Assembly (NCBI RefSeq): GCF_964340395.1
Contig: NC_135566.1
Span: 21,724,635 to 21,788,634 of the forward strand
Origin: Glandiceps talaboti
Taxonomy: Eukaryota > Hemichordata > Enteropneusta > Spengelidae
Direction: 5' to 3'
Length of the DNA stretch: 64,000 nucleotides
A program made the position numbers and the translations under genes. Every line of letters starts with the position of its first letter. Position 1 is the stretch's first letter. Of this stretch, positions 1-8,399 are shown in pieces. The notes beneath the pieces are model-generated. The model saw only the letters and a program-made list of their open reading frames with translations. It was not told the origin of the DNA and did not search any database.

Positions 1-26
1 CTATACTATCAATAATGTTAATAATG

Positions 27-1277
27 TTAATACATAATAGATTTTAATTTAGATTCTTGAATTTTAAGCATAGCATCACTTATAATGAAAATATTTACAG
101 TTATTTTTTCTTGCGGGTCTGTGGATTCTCGTTGAATTTCCAGTTGAACCCCATCTTTTGTATTCATGACTTTCAGACCAATACCATGGTATCTATTATC
201 CTTAAAACTTCTTAAATCAATAAACAAACAATATTTATTTAACAGAAAGTTTTCCTCAGTTATTTCTTCTAGTTTATCGCAACAAAACTCGGATGACATG
301 AAATAACGTCTGGTTTCTTCCCAAAATTTTCTAGGAGATAATCCCTGTGCATACACTTTATTTGCGATACCTTCTATCGTTATTGCAACAGAATTAATAC
401 TAGGTTTAAAGAATAATTCAGTGTCTAATTCATTTTGTAGCTGTGGTTTACTGAATAATACAAAAATTCCTTTCAAGCTTCTACGTGGTACATTAATGTT
501 CTCGTTAATAATTGTATTCGTACCAAAGAAGTTAATTGTTCTGAAATGTTGAATATGTTCGTAAAGAAAACTTTTACCGCTGTTATAATAACCCTTAATT
601 TCCATAGCTAACTTTGGATCTCTTATCGTTTCATATTCAAGTTGAATGTTTATTAAAGTATAATCCTACTTATCCGTGTCTTCACTTACTAGGATTGTAT
701 TAACGGGAGCGAGAGTAATCTCCCATTCGATATGACCTCCTAAGCTCGAAGGATATACGGCTCCGTGACCATTCATTATAGGATGCAATTTCGCGAGATC
801 GATCGCATATTTTTTACCGTATGCCTTAAAAAGTGCACCCTCTCCTAAGTAAGCCCCACCACCAACTCCATCGATATTATCGCTTCTCAATTTTCGGAGA
901 TTTTCTGACTGAATTCCATACAGCGTTTTATTTGTTCTATCTGAATACAGATCTTTATACGTTTGTACTAAATTGTAGTTTGTTAAATCCATTAAGATTT
1001 CCCCTTCGAATTTTAAAACTAATCGACTGATGATGTTAGCAGACAGGTTTTGAACAACGAAGTTCTTATTATGACCATTTAGTTTAAGATCAAAAACAAG
1101 ATTGAATTTACCCGTTAGAACAACAGTGTCTTCTAATTTTGGACATCTGATATATAAAACTTCGCCGGGTTTTGCACGATTTGGATTATACGTTACAACG
1201 TGATGAGTTCGTTCTCCTTTACTACCGAGTGCGTTCAATTTTGAGTAGTCACCTTGTTGTTCTCTATTGTAAGGCAT
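27..1277 (-). pseudogene. Polinton major capsid protein, interrupted by one in-frame stop
   Basis: Two open segments, 1277-666 (203 codons) and 605-27 (192 codons), lie in the same frame and are separated by a single TAG at 666-668; the codons between the stop and the second methionine are open. The first segment has alternating beta-type hydrophobic strands and the conserved-looking stretch LVLKFEGEILMDLTNYN followed by TYKDLYSD, which I recognise as the N-terminal jelly roll of Polinton capsid proteins. The second would be the C-terminal jelly roll. Total length of about 416 codons is near the lower end for the family. It would form the icosahedral shell. Identity rests on pattern recognition, not on a search. 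Confidence 0.75.
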
Positions 1278-1318
1278 TTTTTACTATATCTATACTATAT
1301 ATTATACTATATTATACT
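1278..1318 (-). promoter_or_regulatory. AT-only promoter-like tract upstream of the capsid gene
   Basis: Immediately upstream of the capsid start on the minus strand lies a tract built almost only of A and T, with repeated TATACTATA-like words. Similar words sit within about 30-60 bases of most other starts in the element. A promoter role is inference. Confidence 0.4.
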
Positions 1319-1360
1319 AAAATACAAAAAAAAATATTATTAATTTTTCATTTCATTTAT

Positions 1361-2667
1361 TTATTTATTTTTTATTCGTTTAGTTAAAATCCGTTCATAA
1401 AGGTATACCGCTATTGCAGTTGCTAACAACCATACATGTTCAGCTATAAATCCTACAACTTGTCCCGCTGTTTTTAAAACGAATGACACGATAGTACCGA
1501 TAATACCTGGCAGTGCCATAGCTGGTTTATTACCGAGCCATTTTAATACATCTGCAACACGTTTAATAACTGCTTTGACTGGACCACCACCGCTACTACC
1601 GCTACCGCTACCGCTACTACCAACGGGTGGTGATTTAATACCTAATGCAATAGCTATGGTAGTTATGACTAAACCGAGTGCTGTTGCTAATGAAACTATA
1701 GTAACTCCATTGCGTTTGAAAAGAATCACCAGTTTATCTTTAATACTAAGATTTGGGTCTTTGAGTACTTCTTTCAAAGAAGATGTCTCAGTTAACTGAT
1801 AAGACTTATTGTGTAAAATATCAGTTTCTTTATTATATTTTAAGATATGAACCTCAATTCTGCCTAATTCTTGTTTTTCATCTTGCGTTAATTCTTCGAT
1901 TTTTTGTCTGTTTTCCAATTCTTTTTTTCTATTATACAAATCTTCTAAACTTTTGACTGCTGTATCAAGTTCTTTACGCATGATTGTATATTCAGGATTG
2001 AGTTCATTCCATTCTTCAATTATCTTTTCAACCTTACTGATTTCATCTTTATTACCTTTAGTATCTCTTCTGAGGTAGGCGTGATAGTCCCTTAAACGAC
2101 CAATTATTGGTGGTGTGAGATATTCAGGTTCTTGTTCAAGTTTATCTAAAGGTAACGACGAACCGGTAGTCACAGCAGCAGCAGTCCTAGCGGTGTCCTC
2201 GAAAAGTCTATCAGCAGCCGCTTTACCAAGTTTATTTTTTATTGTACTATAAGCTAAAAGTTTACCCTTTCTTGTAATGTTTTTTTTGTCACGTTATCAT
2301 ACAACTCTCCATACAACTCTCCATCATCCTCCTTTCCTACATATGTATTTAATTGTAATTCAGTTCGATTAACTGGCACGCCACTTTTTTTGATAACTTC
2401 ATCAATAGTATCTTCCAATAATTTATTTTTTAATTCAATCAATTTAGCTCCAGCAGGACCTGTGGGTTCAACTGTAGGATCTGTAAATGATGTTTCCTGG
2501 AAGCCGCCTATTAATTCAAAACCAAGCCTTGGGTTTTGTTCATAATCTGTCATTTCCAAGTCTACTCTGCGATCCCTAGGGTTTCCAAGGTCATCTACAT
2601 TTTCGTTTTCAAAAGGATTTTTATTGAAAGGATCAATAAAATCAGTCATCTTACTAATGTTATACAA
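1361..2667 (-). pseudogene. Coiled-coil and membrane protein of Polinton, frameshifted at an A8 run
   Basis: The N-terminal part, 2667-2254, encodes 137 residues, acidic and without membrane segments. Just before its end, an eight-base T run on the plus strand (2280-2287; A8 on the coding strand) allows a one-base shift into the frame that runs on, without a stop, to 1361. The downstream part has a charged coiled-coil region (about 60 residues rich in K and E), a hydrophobic segment (VSLATALGLVITTIAIALGI), a Gly/Ser linker and a second hydrophobic pair near the C-terminus. Proteins with this layout occur in cnidarian and other Polintons, where the function is unknown. A membrane or virion-internal role is possible. 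The open part starting near 2173 begins only with GTG, which supports one original gene. Confidence 0.6.
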
Positions 2668-2670
2668 ATA

Positions 2671-4113
2671 CTATATAAATAAGTAACTTAAAAATATTAT
2701 CCCAACTATTATTCCCATCGTTGTATATTCGTGAACAACGTCACTCTCACCATGCGCTGCTTCGACTGCTGGCGATGTTACCACGACTGACGATACTGAT
2801 GCATCTAGTCGTTGTACTGGATCATCATGACCTTCCATTTCTTTTAATGCTGATTCTTTTACGTCATTATTTATGTTGTTATAACCAAACTTCATATCTT
2901 CTGTCGCTTGTTGTAAGAAATTGTTATAACCCGCCACATTCGTATTCAAATTTATAATCATTTTACTCGGGATTAACCATAAAGAAGGAGAAATGGCTAG
3001 ATCTAACTTTACCCTCGTTGCATTAATTACATTTTGATAACGTGGTATACTATCTTCATTAATGCCTCTCGTCTCATCCTCGAGTAATGAAATCATTTTT
3101 TGTCTCGTTTCTTGACCAGCACCTCCAGAGTCTGCTATACTTACTCGCGTGTCTGCTTGACTTCCTAACACGCAATATACATAAGATTCGATCGATCAAT
3201 TCAATCTTCCTAAACCCGCTTGCGTAAAACCCGTACTGTTTGGTAAAACAAAATAATTATATTGTTTATAATCGGGATTTTGAAATTTATACCAATGCCA
3301 ACTTCTGCGAGTCTCATCTAGACCGAAGGAAGCATCGGGGTTTTCAACCATTGTAAGTTGATATTTATATTGGATATCTTTTATATATGGTTTTTTCCAC
3401 CACTCATAACCGACACCTATACCATTGTTTCCCGATGTGTCATATTTAAATCTGAAATCTGTATTATAATCTAATCCGAATTCATCGCATATTTTATGAT
3501 AAGACGGTACATCATATAAATTATCGACTTTATTAAAAGTGTCGGGGTCGTCAGGTAGTGGGCAAGAAAGTTCATTCAATATTCTTCTTATAGTAAAGTA
3601 CACGTGAAATCTAAAAAATGATTGAATCTGTTTAGGGATCTCTTCATTATACAGATGATCCTCTAGAGTAACACCGCATCCGGTTGTAGCTAACCAAACA
3701 GCAAAATTCAATTGTTGATCCCAGTAACCCATATTTGGACCTTTCAACCATTTGTTAGCACTGTCTGCATTATAATGAATTATTATGTAGTTTTTGAATA
3801 TATCTCTCAATTCTATATTGAATCGATCGGTTTCACTTACATAAACAACTATGTTGATTAATATGTTTCGTATATCCATGGACATTATACTATCAAATGG
3901 TTGATGTAGTGCATAGTTAGTATTTTGTGCTAGAGTAAATGGTTTTGGATAGTTAAGCGAATGCAGCGAATGCAGCGACTCCTGCGGCTGCTGCGACTCC
4001 AATGATGTTGACACCGCTAGGGCTGCTGCGTCTGCTGAAGGCGGCTGTTTTTTAGCTTTGCCTTTGTTTTTTTCGTATCTGGTAATCCTAATGTCCACAT
4101 TTTTCTTGTACAT
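2671..4113 (-). pseudogene. Conserved Polinton protein of unknown function, one in-frame TGA
   Basis: An open segment of 305 codons (4113-3196) ends at TGA (3196-3198) and continues in the same frame to 2671 for about 175 more codons. The first part has a low-complexity Ala/Ser/Gln N-terminus (residues 20-55), then a globular region rich in Trp, Tyr and Asp, including LDYNTDFRFKYDTSG. The second part begins with a YVYCVLGSQADTR-like stretch and ends in a single C-terminal membrane segment (MGIIVGIIFLSYLFI). I recognise the pair as one protein in other Polintons, where it has no assigned function. The downstream open part would start only at GTG, which also argues for a broken single gene. Next gene begins four bases away. 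Confidence 0.6.
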
Positions 4114-4160
4114 GTATATTAAAGGGTTTATATAAAACTATATAAAACTATATAAAACAT
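4114..4160 (-). promoter_or_regulatory. Triple TATATAAAAC-type direct repeat upstream of the 4113 start
   Basis: Just upstream of the minus-strand gene starting at 4113 the word TATATAAAAC/CTATATAAAA occurs three times in tandem. It overlaps the end of the next gene upstream (stop at 4148). It resembles a TATA box array; the function is inferred from position only. Confidence 0.4.
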
Positions 4161-4504
4161 ACTAATAAATTTCCATAATTATCTTGAAATATACGTCTAT
4201 TCCTAGTATCTTGTATTAATTTAAGAACCCAGTATTCATTTAAAAATTTAGCCTCTTGATTGTCCTCTGTCTCTGGAAATAAACCTACGAATTCAATACG
4301 TTTAAAAAAATTCTTTTTTTCGACTTCTTTACAAAAGGATAAAATAATCTGATAAAGAGCTGTATCTTTCAATTTTACCCCTGTATTTACAATTAATACG
4401 TGCATATTTTTTCTTCTCAAGTTGTCCCATTCTAGCTCTATATTAAAACCAAGGACGTCTTTGTATTTCTTTAAAAATTTAGTTATATTATGTTCTCCAA
4501 ACAT
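4148..4504 (-). CDS. Small unknown Polinton protein, 118 residues
   Basis: An intact ATG-started frame of 118 codons lies between the conserved protein and the integrase. It is Lys/Phe-rich with a mixed alpha/beta look and no membrane segment, signal peptide or known motif. A stretch of upstream DNA contains ACTATACATTATTAC, similar to the AT words near other starts. I do not recognise a family. Its dense packing between recognised Polinton genes supports it being a real gene. Confidence 0.55.
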   Translation of the reverse strand: MFGEHNITKFLKKYKDVLGFNIELEWDNLRRKNMHVLIVNTGVKLKDTALYQIILSFCKEVEKKNFFKRIEFVGLFPETEDNQEAKFLNEYWVLKLIQDTRNRRIFQDNYGNLLVCFI

Positions 4505-4544
4505 GATGTACTATACATTATTACATTACATTCTTTTATTTCAT

Positions 4545-5605
4545 TTATTTTTTTAATTTTTTGATATTTTCAATCGGTTCCCAAGAATTGAATTTATCGT
4601 CATATCCTAACCATTTTACCAATGCGTATTCATGGCCTTTGATTTTTTTCTTATGTAATATTTTTTCAATTTTGTATTCTTTTGCCATATCAAGTGATAA
4701 TTCTTGCTCATAAAACGTGCCTTCAATGTCTTCACCCGATAAATCTTCCAGAGTGTAAACAATAACGGGACCAAAGATAATTTGTTTGATTTTGAAAAGT
4801 TCACGTGTGTAGTTTGGTAGATATCCTTTGGCAAACACGTTCTTGTATTTGGAAATTCTCACAATATCACCAATATTAAACTTAGGAGTTCCATAAACAG
4901 AGAGATAAGCACCGTACAAATTATACCAAACGATGTTTTCATTCTTCGGTAACGATGCTTCATTTGGAGTCATGTGGATTGAATTGTGGTAGGTATTGTT
5001 GTAACCGTTCACTAAACGATCTTGTACGTCGATCCAATTTTTAGTTTGTTTATCAGTAAAATATTTATACATACGTGATTTAAGTGTCCTGTTAAAACGC
5101 TCGACAACCGATGCCTTTTTATCTGACCGTGTACTAAACCACTCAATTCCACGATTTTCAAAGATATCTTTAACGTATTTATTGTAAAATTCTCGTCCTT
5201 CATCAAACTGTATTTTATTCGGTTCACGGTCTTTAAAAATTAATTCAAAGGAGTCAGCCATTTCAATACCACGTTTTGACTTGAGTGGTATCGCCCAGGC
5301 ATACTTAGATAACACATCGATAACAGTCAGGATGTAACGATACCCATGATTCTTACTCTGGTCATTAGGCATGTCTACAATGTCAGCTTGCCACTGGCAT
5401 CGATTCCAAAAACAAATACTTTGCGGTAAGGGAACTTTTTAATCGCTGGTTTGTGCATAGTGTAAACTTCTTGTTGTTCCAACCATTGTTTCAATTCCTT
5501 ATATTTTATTTTTTTATTATCTTCTTTGATTTTACGCCACAATTTTGCGATGCCGCTGTATGCTAAATCAGAATTATAATACAAGTCTCGCAAATACTGA
5601 TCCAT
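4545..5605 (-). pseudogene. Retroviral-type integrase with chromodomain, frameshifted
   Basis: The N-terminal part starts at ATG 5605 and encodes a basic helical domain ending in VYTMHKPAIKKFPYRKVFVFG. A one-base frameshift at about 5394-5400 moves the reading to the frame that continues to 4545. The second part has the RNase H-like core: the first catalytic Asp region lies at the junction, the second Asp is in IQFDEGREF (residue 57 of that part) and the Glu is in KASVVERFNRTLK (residue 91), 34 residues later. The last 45 residues form a chromodomain (YALVKWLGYDDKFNSWEP). Integrases of this kind insert Polintons and may target modified histones. As it stands the gene cannot give a full-length product without recoding. 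Confidence 0.88.
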
Positions 5606-5674
5606 AGTACAGTATTATATTAGTAAACATTATTTTTTTTTATTTTTTTTTTCATTATTTGATTATTTTTGATT

Positions 5675-6145
5675 TCATTGATTTCGTATCTGATTTTTCA
5701 ATATATTCAGTTTATAATACTTTAAATAACGTTCTAAAGGTGGAGTATAATTGACAGCTTTTTGCATTTCGAGAGACTTCATAAATACTTCCCGAATAAG
5801 TTCTTGAGGTGTTTCAGAGTAAATATTTGCTTGCGTATATGTTAGTAATTCTTTGAAATTCTTATATTGTACTTTTAATCGTGATACTTTATCCGATAAT
5901 TTTAAGTTTTGGTTGACAACTGTAACAACTATAGGAACAGCTGCTAATAAACTAATAAAAACAGGTATCGCTGGAACAGCAGCTAATGCACCAACTTCTG
6001 AAATAATTCCACTAGTAATAAGTATTCCTTTATTAACACGACTTAATAATTTATAAGAACGTCTATACGCACTACATACTCGTGTAAGATAATCGACTAG
6101 GTCTTGTATCGTTTTAATATTTTGATCAATCATTTGTGGTATCAC
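5675..6145 (-). CDS. Two-segment membrane protein of Polinton, unknown function
   Basis: An intact frame of 156 codons begins at ATG 6145. Residues of roughly 40-80 form a long hydrophobic stretch that can be read as two membrane spans (ILITSGIISEVGALAAVPAI and VFISLLAAVPIVVTVV). It is flanked by basic helical segments. There is no signal peptide. A similar small hydrophobic protein accompanies Polintons of other invertebrates; the role is unknown. It sits upstream of the integrase in the same orientation with about 70 bases between them. Confidence 0.6.
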   Translation of the reverse strand: MIPQMIDQNIKTIQDLVDYLTRVCSAYRRSYKLLSRVNKGILITSGIISEVGALAAVPAIPVFISLLAAVPIVVTVVNQNLKLSDKVSRLKVQYKNFKELLTYTQANIYSETPQELIREVFMKSLEMQKAVNYTPPLERYLKYYKLNILKNQIRNQ

Positions 6146-6150
6146 TTAAA

Positions 6151-6733
6151 TTATACTATATATTTAAAAATATTATTTTTTAGAGGTTTGATAACCAAAG
6201 TGGAACGATAAGTTATTTTTGTATAACTGCGATCGAAGACCGTAAAATTAATACTAATTTTAACTTTTTTGTCAGTATGAAATAACTGAGACAAAGATGT
6301 TGGTAAAATTTGTTTGTTTATAACGTTTGTTAAATGTGATATTTTTTTTTCATCATCAATTTTTATATAAAAAATAACTTGCTCTCTCATTTTTTTCTTT
6401 AAACTTCTGAGGGGGAATATAACCAGAGTTTAAAAAATGTTGAATGTGATAAGTTCCTGGATCTAAAAAGTAAGAATTTCTATCACTATCAAAAGTTACT
6501 TTATTCGTGTTTATTACATGAGAATATTCTCTTACTGTTACCTTAACAATTTGTTTACGAACAAATTCAATTATCGCAATCTCTGGCTCCGATATTGTAG
6601 GCTTTGGAGGTGGTATCGGTTTTAATTTAAACATATTATTTTCATATTCCATCTGATATTTAACACCTGGGGTTATTTTCATAGGTTTAAAATCCCTAAG
6701 ATCTTTGAGAGATAAGTTAATAAATTTATTCAT
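6151..6733 (-). pseudogene. Unknown Polinton protein, probably one gene split at an A7 run
   Basis: Two frames overlap: 6733-6356 (125 codons) and 6390-6151 (79 codons). They meet at a seven-base T run on the plus strand (6390-6396). After the run the first frame degenerates within a few codons (ERASYFLYKN), while the second gives a well-formed beta-rich stretch (KVKISINFTVFDRSYTKITY). The likeliest reading is one protein of about 195 residues broken by a one-base change. Two overlapping genes are the alternative. The N-terminus is basic, with a Pro-rich PIPPPKP segment. I do not recognise a family. Confidence 0.5.
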
Positions 6734-6816
6734 TTTATTTATTTTATAATCTATATTAAATGCTAATTTAAAATACTTTAAAATCTATAAGAATCATACG
6801 TTTCAAAGTTATTGTT

Positions 6817-7644
6817 TTAATATGTACCTTGCTCACATTTTATTGAAAATCCATCTAAAAGAGTATCGTATTCGCCCTCGGTGTTTAATTTAATATATTC
6901 AATAATAATGGTACCACTGGTTACTTTGTTTATTTTGTTCGTCATCGCATCAGTAATAGTACTTAATTTTAATTTAGCCACATCAATAGGTTTAAAACCG
7001 TGTACATTAAACTGCTCATCATAAAATATGTTAATAGTTCCTTCATCAAGGTCATAACTACAATACCATTTCACTGAATTTGAATTAATAATTTTTTGAA
7101 AAATATTCTTTGCCGTCACTATTGTTCTTAAAGGATCCAATTTTAAATGCAACTTTGGATTCAACAGGTCTAGTCTAGGATCTGGTTCCGGTGGTTCCGG
7201 TAAATAATGTCTGATATCAGCTAAACTAAATGTTTTATCATTGTCGTTATAAACTGACACATAAGGAACTCGATCAGTTAAACCATGATCAATAGTTAAT
7301 GGCTTTTCAAGCATTTCAACATAATCTCGTGGTAAATCAAAAGTATAGAACGTAGCAGCTCTGTTGCTATACGCAAAACCAAATGGTATATGATATTTTG
7401 TTACTTTATATTCTTCGATCGTATCGTCTATATCATTTAAGTCTGCTAAATTATTGGTATGTTTGTGTGATTGAACTGTCGCTTGTTCTAAATTAAATGA
7501 TTGAAGTTCATTTTTCCATCTTAAAACAAAATCTTTATTATTATGTCGTCCGGATAAATTCGACACGTTAAGATCTCTGAGATTATCAAGTCCAAGTCCT
7601 TGAAGTGTTATCTTACCTAGTCCAAAATCTGATGGCGATGGCAT
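6817..7644 (-). CDS. Unknown Polinton protein, 275 residues
   Basis: An intact ATG-started frame of 275 codons reads away from the penton-like gene, with which it shares a 64-base AT-rich intergenic region. It starts MPSPSDFGLGK and has an acidic central part with a Pro/Glu segment (LPEPPEPDPRLD), followed by beta-rich sequence. There are no membrane segments or catalytic motifs I can name. It is probably a structural or virion-associated protein, judging only from its position among capsid genes. Confidence 0.6.
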   Translation of the reverse strand: MPSPSDFGLGKITLQGLGLDNLRDLNVSNLSGRHNNKDFVLRWKNELQSFNLEQATVQSHKHTNNLADLNDIDDTIEEYKVTKYHIPFGFAYSNRAATFYTFDLPRDYVEMLEKPLTIDHGLTDRVPYVSVYNDNDKTFSLADIRHYLPEPPEPDPRLDLLNPKLHLKLDPLRTIVTAKNIFQKIINSNSVKWYCSYDLDEGTINIFYDEQFNVHGFKPIDVAKLKLSTITDAMTNKINKVTSGTIIIEYIKLNTEGEYDTLLDGFSIKCEQGTY

Positions 7645-7708
7645 ATTATAGTATGTAATGTATTTTTGTATATAATATATATTATATATATACTATAATA
7701 TTAAAACA
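7645..7708. promoter_or_regulatory. Bidirectional AT-only promoter region
   Basis: Sixty-four bases separate the divergent starts at 7644 (minus) and 7709 (plus). They are almost wholly A and T, with palindromic TATAATATATATTATA-type sequence and the word TATACTATAATATTA just before the plus-strand ATG. It is the only place where transcription of the element must diverge, so it is a good candidate for a shared promoter. Confidence 0.5.
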
Positions 7709-8374
7709 ATGAAGTTATATATAAATGAAAAATCTAGTGATATTACTATCAATTTTACAGAAACGCTGACTGGTTATAAACAGATACGATTGTTGGAGTG
7801 TAAATTATATAATTCTTGGTATAATATTACGAAAGAAAACAATGAAATTGCTTTTACCGTTAACCTTAAACGATCAGTTAAAAAAGTAGAACCGGGTAAT
7901 TACAATGTAGAAACATTATCGCAAGCGATTGGTAGATCACAATTAATTAATTTTAAGAGAATTTTATCAACGGGAAAAACACAAATGGTACTCGCTGATA
8001 ATGTTAAAGTAGACTTTTCAAAGCCAAAGAATTTTGCGAGATTACTTGGTTTTGAAGAAAAAGAATATAGTTCATCAGGTATTAGTCCAAACAGAGTAAA
8101 TTTTCTTACTGTGACTGAATACGTAGTCTATTGCGATATTATAGATACACCTACTAATTACATCAATGGGAAAAGGTCTGATTATTTACAAATTTTAATG
8201 TTAGAGGACCAGGATGATATAGGAAAAACTACCACTTATTCATTACCCGATAATATTCCAGTACCCATCAAGAAAATGAATATAACTAATCTTTGAATTT
8301 GGATAACTGATCAAAATAACAAACCAATAGATTTTAATGGTCGGCCAATTTCATTTCAACTCGAGCTAACTTAA
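7709..8374 (+). pseudogene. Penton-like single jelly-roll minor capsid protein, late in-frame TGA
   Basis: This is the only plus-strand gene of the element. The frame from ATG 7709 runs 195 codons to TGA at 8294-8296 and then continues in the same frame for 25 more codons to TAA at 8372-8374. The sequence after the TGA (WITDQNNKPIDFNG) has the character of the C-terminal strand of Polinton penton proteins, so the TGA is probably a disabling mutation. The body is beta-rich with conserved-looking LLECKLYNSWYNI and NYINGKRSDYLQIL. The protein would form the icosahedral vertices. It converges on the polymerase gene, with 25 bases between their ends. Assignment is by pattern only. Confidence 0.6.
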
Positions 8375-8399
8375 AGGTTACTAACGTTACTTACAGTTA

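Noticed and set aside
833-1387. Plus-strand frames opposite the capsid gene
   Set aside because: They are shadows of the minus-strand capsid frame, with no protein-like features.
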